A stretch of DNA of 64,000 nt from Candidatus Kaistia colombiensis (lineage in GTDB: Bacteria; Pseudomonadota; Alphaproteobacteria; Rhizobiales; Kaistiaceae). Shown here one piece after another: positions 56,771 through 64,000 of the stretch. The position numbers were made by a program, and so were the translations under genes. How positions within the stretch are numbered: the first letter of the stretch is position 1; the number at the start of each line of letters is the position of its first letter. The notes under the pieces are model-generated. The model was not told the DNA's origin. It made no database searches and saw nothing but the letters and a program-made list of their open reading frames with translations. The stretch is taken from contig CP119318.1 of the NCBI GenBank assembly GCA_029203105.1, positions 3,672,501-3,736,500 of the forward strand, given 5' to 3'.

Positions 56771-57892
56771 ATGAGTATCGAGAGTGTGTTTTCCCGAATT
56801 TTGATGGCGGCCATGGTCTTCGCAGCAGGCGCCGGGATGGCGGAGGCAGCGTCGAGTGTCTGCGTCCGGCTGGAAGGCCGCCTGGACTCGCTGCAGCGCA
56901 GCCAGAACTCCAGCGCCGGCAAGGTCGCGAACCAGGACAACGCGATCAATCAGCAGCGCGCCGCGCTCAACGCCGCCAATGCCGATGCGCGCCGCGCCGG
57001 CTGCAAGGGCGGCTTCCTGATGTTCAAGTCGAATTCCGCAGCGCCGCAATGCACCGACATGCTGAAGCGCATCAACGGCATCCAGGCGAATCTCAACCGG
57101 CTGGAGCAGCGCCGCAGCGCCTCCAGCTTCGATCCCAACAGCAATGCCCGCCAGCGCTCGGACACCCTGCAGCAGCTCGCCCTGAACGATTGCGGCCAGC
57201 AATACGCCGCCTACGCCCAGCAGCGGCCGCGCAACTTCCTGGAGCGCCTGTTCAACCCGGAAAACCGCGTCTACGAAACGCAGGAGCAGATCGCTCGCGT
57301 TCCGGCGACGGCCGAGCGCGACACGAACTATAGCTCGGCCGAGACCGAGCGCGGTTTTGGCCGCGGCAGCTATCGCACCCTCTGCGTCCGCACCTGCGAC
57401 GGCTATTACTTCCCGATCAGCTTCGCGACGCGCCGCTCCAGTTTCGCGACCGACGAGCAGGTCTGCCAGCAGATGTGCCCCGGCACCAACGTCGCCCTCT
57501 ATGCGCATCGCAATCCGGGCCAGAACAGCGGCGACGCACGCTCGACGACGGACGAGACACCCTATAGCGCGCTTTCGACCGCCTTCGCCTACCGGACAAG
57601 CTTCAACCCCGGCTGCACCTGCGGCAGCCCGTCCTCGCTGGCGGCATTCACGGGCGGCTACAGTGCCTCGACCCTGGCCGAGACGCCAGCGACCGAGGCC
57701 ATGCCGCCGGTGCCGGGATCCGCGCCCGTCCCCGGGGAGGATCCCGAGACGCTCGCCAATCGCGCCGGCGCGCTCGATCCGGATTCCCTCGGCACCACCA
57801 GCGTCGAGGCGCCGGTCGCCAATCTTGCGCAACCGCGGCAGGCGAGCGTCGCGCGCCGCGTCGGCCCTTCCTATTTCTACGCCGCCCAATAG
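56771..57892 (+). CDS. DUF2865 domain protein
   Basis: A 373-residue exported protein. The signal peptide (about 1-26, ending GMAEA) is followed by a coiled-coil-like region (residues 30-120: LEGRLDSLQRSQNSSAGKVANQDNAINQQRAALNAANADARRAG) and the DUF2865 core YRTLCVRTCDGYYFPISFATRRSSFATDEQVCQQMCPGT, which is rich in cysteines. The C-terminal part is Pro/Ala-rich. The family is almost limited to Rhizobiales and has no known function. The ATG at 56771 is chosen for the signal peptide. Confidence 0.88.
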   Translation: MSIESVFSRILMAAMVFAAGAGMAEAASSVCVRLEGRLDSLQRSQNSSAGKVANQDNAINQQRAALNAANADARRAGCKGGFLMFKSNSAAPQCTDMLKRINGIQANLNRLEQRRSASSFDPNSNARQRSDTLQQLALNDCGQQYAAYAQQRPRNFLERLFNPENRVYETQEQIARVPATAERDTNYSSAETERGFGRGSYRTLCVRTCDGYYFPISFATRRSSFATDEQVCQQMCPGTNVALYAHRNPGQNSGDARSTTDETPYSALSTAFAYRTSFNPGCTCGSPSSLAAFTGGYSASTLAETPATEAMPPVPGSAPVPGEDPETLANRAGALDPDSLGTTSVEAPVANLAQPRQASVARRVGPSYFYAAQ

Positions 57893-58089
57893 GCCGGCGG
57901 CTTCCGGTTTACCGGCCGGGACGACGCGGCCCTCCCCGCGCCGGCATCATGGACGATCGGATCGACTCCGTGTTCAACTACCCCGCGCCCGCCGACGAGC
58001 CCCCAGTGGCGCGGACGAGCAGCGCGGCAAAAACAATTGCCGACCGCCTGGCAGGCGGTCCGACATGGACAGGACGGGAGCAGACACCA

Positions 58090-59328
58090 ATGACCCTCAT
58101 CACCACGCCGCCCTGGCTCGGGCTGCCGACGCATCGCGCCTGGCTGGACGACCAGATCAATCGTCTGGTCCGCTTCGTCCAGGGCGCCCGGCTGGAAGCC
58201 GGCGGCTTCGGCTATTTGCTCGAGGACGGCACCGCCGACCTGACGCGGCCGCGCGAGCTCTATCTCAATTGCCGCCTGACCCATGTCGCCGCCCTCGCCT
58301 ATATGCGCGGCATTCCGGGAACGGCCCATCTGATTGACCACGGCATCGCCGCTATCACCAACGACTTCCACGACCGCACGAATGGCGGCTGGTTCTCGGC
58401 CCTGGAGCCAGCCGGCGGGCCGATCGCCGGCCGCAAGGCCGCCTATGACCATGCCTTCGTGCTGCTCGCCGGCGCGTCGGCGACCGAAGCCGGCCGACCG
58501 GGCGGACGGGAACTGTTCGACAGCGCGGCCGCCGTGTTCCTGAAGCATTTCTGGGACGAGAAAGCCGGCATGTCGCGCGAATCCTTCGCGTGGGACTTCT
58601 CCGATTCCGAGGACTATCGCGGCGCCAATTCCAACATGCACCTGGTCGAAGCCTGCCTCGCCGCCGGCGACACGTCGGGCGACGCGATCTGGTACGACCG
58701 GGCGCTATCCATGGCCGACCGGCTGATCAATCGCGCCGCGCGCGAGCGCAACTGGTTCCTGCCCGAGCATTTCGATACCGAGTGGAATCCGCGTCCGGAA
58801 TACAATACCGACGACCGTGCCCACCCGTTCCGGCCCTATGGATCGACGGTCGGCCATTGGCTGGAATGGTCGCGCCTGCTGGTGCATATCGAGGCATCGC
58901 TCGCCTCGCCGCCGGCCTGGCTGCGCGAAGCCGCGACGGCGCTGTTCAATCACGCCATCACCTTCGGCTGGTCGGTCGATGGGCATGACGGCTTCGTCTA
59001 CACGACGGATTTCGAAGGCGCCGTGGTCACCGATGTCCGCATGCATTGGGCGCTCTGCGAGGGCATCGCAGCCGCCGCGCTTCTCGGCGCGGTGACGGGC
59101 GACGCGCTCTACGAGCATTGGTACCGCAAGCTCTGGGACCATGCCGCGCAGTATTTCGTCGAGCAGGAGCACGGCACCTGGCGGCACCAGCTGGCCGCCG
59201 ACCTCTCCGAGGCCGGCTCCGTCTGGCCCGGTCGCCCGGACGCCTATCACGTCCTCAATGCGCTGCTGCTGCCGCAATTGCCGGCCGCGCCGGGCGCCGC
59301 CACCGCGCTCGCACGCGGGCTGGCCTGA
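58090..59328 (+). CDS. AGE family epimerase/isomerase
   Basis: A 412-residue (alpha/alpha)6-barrel protein of the N-acylglucosamine 2-epimerase family, with HAFVLLAGASATEAG, YRGANSNMHLVEACLAAGD, EFNPRPEYNTDDRAHPFRPYGSTVGHWLEWSRLL-like sequence (actual WNPRPEYNTDD) and MHWALCEGIAAAALLG, containing the conserved catalytic histidines. It resembles mannose and sulfoquinovose isomerases as well as cellobiose epimerase; the sugar cannot be named. The ATG at 58090 has GGGAG upstream. Confidence 0.88.
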   Translation: MTLITTPPWLGLPTHRAWLDDQINRLVRFVQGARLEAGGFGYLLEDGTADLTRPRELYLNCRLTHVAALAYMRGIPGTAHLIDHGIAAITNDFHDRTNGGWFSALEPAGGPIAGRKAAYDHAFVLLAGASATEAGRPGGRELFDSAAAVFLKHFWDEKAGMSRESFAWDFSDSEDYRGANSNMHLVEACLAAGDTSGDAIWYDRALSMADRLINRAARERNWFLPEHFDTEWNPRPEYNTDDRAHPFRPYGSTVGHWLEWSRLLVHIEASLASPPAWLREAATALFNHAITFGWSVDGHDGFVYTTDFEGAVVTDVRMHWALCEGIAAAALLGAVTGDALYEHWYRKLWDHAAQYFVEQEHGTWRHQLAADLSEAGSVWPGRPDAYHVLNALLLPQLPAAPGAATALARGLA

Positions 59329-59360
59329 CCGCCCCTCGGGCGGTTCCAGACCACAATCTC

Positions 59361-59384
59361 ATGAGGCCGGCTTGCCGGCCTCAT
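59361..59384. terminator. Hairpin between convergent epimerase and gltX genes
   Basis: ATGAGGCCGGC (59361-59371) and GCCGGCCTCAT (59374-59384) form a perfect 11-bp stem with a 2-nt loop, between two convergent stop codons. Neither side has a strong U-run, so it would act mainly as a bidirectional barrier. Confidence 0.6.
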
Positions 59385-59389
59385 CTGTC

Positions 59390-60757
59390 TCAGGAAGCGA
59401 GCGACGCTTCGAGCCGCGCCAAAGCCTGCTCGCGGCCGATCAGCGGCAGCAGCGCCGCCAGCTCGGGACCGTGATCAAGGCCTGTCAGGACCTGGCGAAG
59501 CGGCATGAACAGCGCCCTGCCCTTGCGGCCGGTGGCAGCCTTGACCGCGTCGGTCCAGACCTTCCAGCTCTGACCATCGAACGGCCCCTGCGGCAGCCCA
59601 TCGCGCGCCGCGGCGAGGAAGGCCGCCTCCTCGGCATCCGCGGCGACATGCGGTGCGACCGGCCCAGTGACCACCGTCCACCATTCCATTGCGTCCGTCA
59701 GACGGACGAGGTTGCCGCGCACCGCGTTCCAGAAATCCTCGCCGCCGCCGATGCCGAGCGCCTTCAGACGGTCGGCGACGTCCGCATAGAGCTTCGCATG
59801 CAGCAGCTTGGCGTTGAGACCGTCGAGATCGGCCGGATCGAACTTCGCCGGCGCCTTCGACACCATCGAGAGGTCGACCAGCCCGGCCAGCGTCGACAGG
59901 TCGGCGACCGGCTCGACGGAGACCGAAGTGCCGATCAGCACGGCGAGCGAATTGACCGCCATCGGCTCGTAGCCGGCCTCGCGCAGCGAGCCCAGCGACA
60001 GCGCGCCGGTACGCTTCGAGAGGCCCTCGCCGCTCGCCGTCGTCAGCGTGTTGTGGTGGCCAAAGACCGGCGACGGCGCGCCGAGCGCCTCGAACAGCTG
60101 CAGCTGCACGCCGGTATTGGTGACGTGATCGTCGCCGCGAATGATATGCGTAACGCCCATGTCGGCGTCATCGACGACGGAGGGCAGCGTGTAGAGATAG
60201 GTGCCGTCCTCGCGGATCAGCACCGGATCCGACAGCGAGCCGATATCGACTGTCTGCGGCCCACGGACCAGATCGTCCCAGGTCACGTGACCAACCGTCT
60301 CGTCGAGCTTGAAGCGCCAATGCGGCCTGCGGCCCTCGGCTTCGAGCTTTGCCCGGTCGTCATCGGTCAGCTTGAGCGCCGCGCGGTCATAGACCGGCGG
60401 CAGGCCACGCGCCGCCTGACGCTTGCGCTTGCGGTCCAGCTCCTCGGCGGTCTCGTAGCAGGCATAGAGACGCCCGGCCGCCTTCAGCCGCGCCACGACG
60501 GCGTCATAGGCATCCGTCCGCAGCGACTGGCGCTCGAACTGGTGCGGCAGGATGCCGAGCCAGTTGAGATCCCGCTGAATCGCCTCGGCGAATTCCTCCT
60601 TCGAGCGCTCGCGATCCGTGTCGTCGAGCCGCAGGATGAACCGCCCGCCCGCCTTCAGGGCGAACAGCCAGTTGAGCAAGGCAGGCCGCGCATTGCCGAT
60701 ATGCAGATAGCCGGTCGGCGACGGCGCGAAGCGGACGATAACGGATGGGCTGGTCAT
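59390..60757 (-). CDS. gltX: Glutamyl-tRNA synthetase
   Basis: A 455-residue class I synthetase: RFAPSPTGYLHIGNARPALLN holds the HIGH-type motif (HIGN, 19-22), IIRGDDHVTNTGVQLQLFEALG follows, and GEGLSKRTGALSL (SKR at 247-249) is the KMSKS-type motif. The anticodon-binding domain is the helical C-terminal third. The ATG at 60757 starts the family's APSPTG core after 10 residues. Alphaproteobacteria often have two GluRS copies; which one this is cannot be settled here. It supplies Glu-tRNA for GatCAB. Confidence 0.95.
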   Translation of the reverse strand: MTSPSVIVRFAPSPTGYLHIGNARPALLNWLFALKAGGRFILRLDDTDRERSKEEFAEAIQRDLNWLGILPHQFERQSLRTDAYDAVVARLKAAGRLYACYETAEELDRKRKRQAARGLPPVYDRAALKLTDDDRAKLEAEGRRPHWRFKLDETVGHVTWDDLVRGPQTVDIGSLSDPVLIREDGTYLYTLPSVVDDADMGVTHIIRGDDHVTNTGVQLQLFEALGAPSPVFGHHNTLTTASGEGLSKRTGALSLGSLREAGYEPMAVNSLAVLIGTSVSVEPVADLSTLAGLVDLSMVSKAPAKFDPADLDGLNAKLLHAKLYADVADRLKALGIGGGEDFWNAVRGNLVRLTDAMEWWTVVTGPVAPHVAADAEEAAFLAAARDGLPQGPFDGQSWKVWTDAVKAATGRKGRALFMPLRQVLTGLDHGPELAALLPLIGREQALARLEASLAS

Positions 60758-60803
60758 GGCGAACGCTTTAGCGCGCGCCGCCTGCCGGTGCAACGGAGCG
60801 AAC

Positions 60804-61895
60804 CTACCGGACGATGGTGATGCGCTTGGCGGCGCGGGTCAGGCCGGTATAGAGCCAGCGGGCGCGATGCTCGCGGAAGGCGAAGCTCTCGTCGAAGAGC
60901 ACGACGTCGTCCCATTGCGAGCCCTGCGACTTATGCACGGTCAGCGCATAGCCGAAGGTGAACTCGTCGGTGTGCTTGCGCAGCTCCCACGGAACCTCGT
61001 CCTCGGTGCCGTCGAAGAAATTCGGCATCACCGAGACCTTGACCGCCTTGCCGCCGACATCGTCCTCTGGTGTGACGCGCATGGTGACGAGCCCCTTCTT
61101 CGAGGTCTTGATCTCCTGCACGATCCAGGAGCCGCCATTGAGCAGGCCCTTGCTCTTGTCGTTGCGCAGGCAGACCAGCTTCTCCCCGGCGACGGGGCTG
61201 TTGTCGGTGCGGCCCATGAGCTGGCGGATGCGGGCATTGTAGTTGCGCCGCGTCTTGTTCATCCCGACCAGTACCTGATCGGCGCCCATGACGATCTCGG
61301 GATTGATCTCGCCCCGCCGGATCACCCGGCTCGGCCCGTATTCGCCAAGTTCGAGCTGGCCGCCTTCGCGCACGATCATCGACATCCGCACGATCGGGTT
61401 GTCCGCCGCTTGCCGGTGGACCTCGGTCAGCATGACGTCCGGCTCCTGCTCGGTGAAGAAGCCGCCGCCCTTGACCGGAGGAAGCTGCGCGGGATCACCC
61501 AGCACCAGCACCGGCGTGCCGAAGGAGAGCAGGTCCCGGCCCAGCTCCTCGTCGACCATCGAGCATTCGTCGATGATGATCAGCTTGGCCTTGGCCGCGG
61601 CGCTGTCGCGGTTGAGGGCGAAGATCGGGCTCTCCTCCTCGACGCCGCGCGAGCGATAGATCAGCGAATGGATGGTCTGCGCGCCATGGCAGCCCTTGTT
61701 GCGCAGGACGAGCGCGGCCTTGCCGGTATAGGCGGCGAAGACGACGTCGCCATCGACGGCTTCGGCGATATGGCGCGCGAGCGTGGTCTTGCCGGTGCCG
61801 GCATAGCCGAACATGCGGAAGAGCTGCGGCTCGCCGGATTGCAGCCAGCGCGCCACGGCGGTCAAAGCCATATCCTGCTGGGGCGACCAGCTCAT
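60804..61895 (-). CDS. ATP-dependent RecD-like DNA helicase
   Basis: A 363-residue superfamily 1B helicase. Motif I is MFGYAGTGKTTLARHIAEAV (Walker A 30-38), motif II IIIDECSMVDEELG, motif III VLVLGDPAQLPPVKGGGFF, and motif VI YALTVHKSQGSQWDDVVLFDE with LYTGLTRA. It resembles short RecD2/Dda-type helicases without the N-terminal domain of RecD. The ATG at 61895 has GGAG about 8 bases upstream; an ATG at 61937 is less likely. Confidence 0.93.
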   Translation of the reverse strand: MSWSPQQDMALTAVARWLQSGEPQLFRMFGYAGTGKTTLARHIAEAVDGDVVFAAYTGKAALVLRNKGCHGAQTIHSLIYRSRGVEEESPIFALNRDSAAAKAKLIIIDECSMVDEELGRDLLSFGTPVLVLGDPAQLPPVKGGGFFTEQEPDVMLTEVHRQAADNPIVRMSMIVREGGQLELGEYGPSRVIRRGEINPEIVMGADQVLVGMNKTRRNYNARIRQLMGRTDNSPVAGEKLVCLRNDKSKGLLNGGSWIVQEIKTSKKGLVTMRVTPEDDVGGKAVKVSVMPNFFDGTEDEVPWELRKHTDEFTFGYALTVHKSQGSQWDDVVLFDESFAFREHRARWLYTGLTRAAKRITIVR

Positions 61896-62305
61896 GAAAG
61901 CTCCGAGACAATGTTCCGCCCCTGATAGCCGATTCATGCGCGAAGCGCAGGAACACGGAGGGCGAATGCCCGCGTCATTTAAGCAACAGTGTCCAGCTTC
62001 TCAACCTTCGGGCCGAAAACATGCTTAACGCGCCTTGGTTTCGGCCAATCTCGGCCGCAGACAAGAACGAGCGAGACCACGCAAAGCCGATTATCCCTCT
62101 CGGATTGGCTATCTGTGTGGCCAAATTGTCATTGCGGCAAAACGCGAAAGTAACCAGTAAGAACAGATATCATTCTTATTGGATCGCGCCGCCAGGGCGT
62201 CGGCGGATTCGAACCAATCGAGACAATCGGGTTCGGATACGCGCCGTCAGGGCGTTCCGGTTTTAATTGGGTTTCTCCCAGCATGATGATGAAAAGGAAC
62301 AGGCT
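61896..62305. other. Intergenic leader region before the L,D-transpeptidase gene
   Basis: This stretch has no gene. It contains an AT-rich inverted repeat TAAGAA (62158-62163) / TTCTTA (62173-62178) and, further downstream, the hairpin ATTCGAACC (62207-62215) / GGTTCGGAT (62230-62238). Both probably lie in the promoter or 5' leader of the divergent transpeptidase gene. I cannot assign precise -35 and -10 boxes. Confidence 0.45.
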
Positions 62306-63139
62306 TTGAACGAGACGAAGCCTCTCAAGACGGCGGGAAAGCTCAGCCGTCGGGTATTCATGATCGGCCTGCCAATCGCCCTCGCGGCCTGCCAGACCTC
62401 GCAGCCGGGCGGCCCTGTGGCCAGCACGAGTGGCATGGACGGCGGCGCCCCGGTGATCGACCAGGGCTTCGCGTCGATGTACGGCCCGATCGCGGATGAG
62501 CCGTTCCCGATCTCCTCCATCGACCTGGGCAAGATCAACCCGCGCTACTACCGCCAGGTGGTGGATCTGCCGTCCGAGATCGATGCCCAGCCTGGCACGA
62601 TCGTCATCGATCCCTACAATCATTTTCTCTATCTCGCCTTCGAGAACGGCAAGGCGCTGCGCTACGGCGTCGGCGTCGGACGCGATGGCTTCGCCTGGTC
62701 GGGCGACGCGACCATCCGGTCCAAGCAGCAATGGCCGAAGTGGCATCCGCCCAAGGAAATGCAGGCCCGCGATCCCGCCGCCGCCAAGTGGCCGGAAGGC
62801 ATGCCCGGCGGCCCCGGCAATCCGCTCGGCGCCCGCGCGCTCTATCTCTACCAGGGCAAGGTCGACACGCTGTACCGCATCCACGGCACCACCCAGCCCT
62901 GGTCGATCGGCAAGTCGCTCTCGTCCGGCTGCATCCGCATGATGAACCAGGACATCATCGACCTCTACAGCCGCGCTCCCATCGGCACCAAGGTCAAGGT
63001 TCTGGGCAACGCCACGCCGGATCCGGTCGCGGTCTACAAGTCCAAGGGCGGCGCTCGCCCGGACCCGGTCAACCAGGCAGCGGCCCCGGCGGGCTACTAC
63101 GGCTCCGAGCCGACCCCTCCGGCCGGTATCAAGAGCTGA
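62306..63139 (+). CDS. L,D-transpeptidase, Tat-type lipoprotein
   Basis: A 277-residue wall enzyme of the YkuD family that forms 3-3 peptidoglycan cross-links or anchors proteins. Its signal has a twin-arginine motif (SRRVFM, residues 14-19) and a lipobox LAAC with Cys29, so it is a lipoprotein. The YkuD motif HGTTQPWSIGKSLSSGCIRM gives catalytic Cys209 and His193. A Pro/Ala-rich tail closes the protein. The TTG at 62306 with AAAAGGAAC upstream is preferred; the frame also opens at 62267 with TTG. Confidence 0.92.
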   Translation: MNETKPLKTAGKLSRRVFMIGLPIALAACQTSQPGGPVASTSGMDGGAPVIDQGFASMYGPIADEPFPISSIDLGKINPRYYRQVVDLPSEIDAQPGTIVIDPYNHFLYLAFENGKALRYGVGVGRDGFAWSGDATIRSKQQWPKWHPPKEMQARDPAAAKWPEGMPGGPGNPLGARALYLYQGKVDTLYRIHGTTQPWSIGKSLSSGCIRMMNQDIIDLYSRAPIGTKVKVLGNATPDPVAVYKSKGGARPDPVNQAAAPAGYYGSEPTPPAGIKS

Positions 63140-63164
63140 TCCATCCGACATCGGGATGAATACG

Positions 63165-63196
63165 AAAAGGCCCTCCACCGGAGGGCCTTTTCTTTT
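63165..63196 (+). terminator. Rho-independent terminator after the L,D-transpeptidase gene
   Basis: GGCCCTCC (63169-63176) and GGAGGGCC (63180-63187) form a perfect 8-bp stem with a 3-nt loop, flanked by AAAA and followed by TTTTCTTTT. It is the clearest terminator in the window. Confidence 0.92.
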
Positions 63197-63256
63197 GCGC
63201 GATGTTCAAAGTTCGTGCGGCGGAGCCCGACCGTGCCGGCTCCGGCGTCCCGGAAG

Positions 63257-64000
63257 TCAGGCGCGGTCGCGGAACTTGTTGGTGATCGGGTAGCGGCGGT
63301 CGCGGCCGAAGTTGCGGGCGGTGATCTTGACGCCGGGCGCGGCCTGGCGGCGCTTGTATTCGGCAAGGTAGAGCAGCCGCTCGACCTTCTTCACCGTCTC
63401 GCGGCGTGGCCGCGGGCGATCACGTCGTCACCGGCATCTTCCTGCTCGACGAGGCTCTCAGGATGTCGTCGAGCGCTTCGTAGGGCGGCAGCGAATCCTG
63501 GTCCGTCTGGCTTCGGCGCAAGCTCGGCCGTCGGCGGCTTGGTCATGATGCGCTCGGGAATGACGTCGCCGGATGGGCCCGAGCGCGCCTTCCGGCACAT
63601 TCGCGTTGCGCCAGCGCGCAGCTCGGAAGACCTCCGTCTTGTAGAGATCCTTGATCGGATTGAAGCCGCCGTTCATGTCGCCATAGAGCGTGGCGTAGCC
63701 GACCGACATTTCCGCTCTTGTTGCCGGTCGTCACGACCATGCCGCCGAACTTGTTCGAATCGCCATGAGGATCGTGCCGCGCACGCGCGACTGCAGGTTC
63801 TCTTCCGTGATATCGCGCATGCGTGCCGGCGAAAGGTCCTTCAGGCTCCATGAAGCCGTCGACCGGTCGGCTCGATCGGCAATCTTGTCGTAGCGCATGC
63901 CGAGCGCTTGCGCGCAGGCCGGCGCATCGCTGCAGGCTTTCCTGCGACGTGTAGTCGACGGCAGCATCACGCAGTGGACGCGCTGGGCGCCCAGCGCATC
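63257..64000 (-). CDS. nadE: NAD+ synthetase, C-terminal part (frame-disrupted, runs off window)
   Basis: The end of the gene reads AEYKRRQAAPGVKITARNFG and RDRRYPITNKFRDRA, the NadE C terminus, and an upstream frame has MSVGYATLYGDMNGGFNPIKDLYKTEVF, the conserved synthetase core. Many indels over 63400-63990 break the frame; the 5' part lies beyond the window. The enzyme amidates nicotinic acid adenine dinucleotide to NAD. It should be essential, so the indels are likely sequence errors. Confidence 0.8.

Noticed and set aside
62205..62215. Possible tRNA or tRNA fragment (T-arm-like GGTTCGAATCC on the minus strand)
   Set aside because: No matching acceptor or anticodon arm can be drawn; the motif is better explained by the local hairpin 62207-62238.

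Overview
This 64 kb window is GC-rich chromosomal DNA from an alphaproteobacterium, most likely of the order Hyphomicrobiales (Rhizobiales). The supporting evidence is a SoxR with its 2Fe-2S cysteines, an alphaproteobacterial-type Zur box, the Anbu proteasome-like operon, a DUF2865 protein, a tRNA-Gln with gatB and a glutamyl-tRNA synthetase (the indirect Gln-tRNA route), and palindromic intergenic repeats of the rhizobial kind. I cannot fix the genus. I see no phage, transposase or CRISPR array.

Layout. 1-1.2 kb: SoxR and an MFS exporter with two soxbox palindromes. 1.2-7.9 kb: a sugar ABC importer (binding protein, two permeases, ATPase) with a sugar phosphate isomerase/epimerase and a divergent AraC regulator. 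7.9-12.8 kb: a small accessory zone with a GFA protein, an ArsR-SRPBCC pair, a secreted Cif-like epoxide hydrolase beside a gene remnant, an NTF2-like protein and an orphan beta-helix-like protein. 12.8-18.7 kb: housekeeping genes guaA, rsmB and guaB. 19-21.6 kb: an ATP-grasp (TupA-like) protein and a DHA2 MFS exporter. 21.7-25.6 kb: a four-gene Anbu operon. 25.9-30.4 kb: rlmE, a Ppx/GppA phosphatase, a lytic transglycosylase and a lower-GC HAD hydrolase.

30.4-38.1 kb is a likely purine uptake and use operon: adenine deaminase, BMP-type binding protein, ATPase, two permeases and a creatininase-family amidase. 38.2-40.5 kb is a Zur-box-controlled zinc-starvation cluster with a DUF4198 protein, a COG0523 GTPase and a small Cys protein. 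40.7-43 kb holds a cupin, an ATC hydrolase-like protein, a hexapeptide acetyltransferase and tRNA-Gln(CTG). 43.2-43.4 kb is an 80-bp tandem repeat. 43.8-47.9 kb is a second ABC importer of the polyamine/iron type. 48-51.4 kb encodes the last steps of a non-phosphorylative sugar acid pathway (a GguC-like dehydratase and alpha-ketoglutaric semialdehyde dehydrogenase) with its FadR-type regulator. 51.7-64 kb contains a GST, a small AIG-repeat membrane protein, gatB, creA, a MATE exporter, a DUF2865 protein, an AGE epimerase, gltX, a RecD-like helicase, a Tat-type lipoprotein L,D-transpeptidase and the 3' part of nadE.

Quality warning. Reading frames are broken by small indels, in clusters, near 32.0, 32.6-32.9, 36.4-37.8, 38.5-39.4, 41.6, 48.0-48.6, 53.0-54.2 and 63.4-64.0 kb. 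Since gatB and nadE are expected to be essential, I read most of these as sequence errors and not gene decay.
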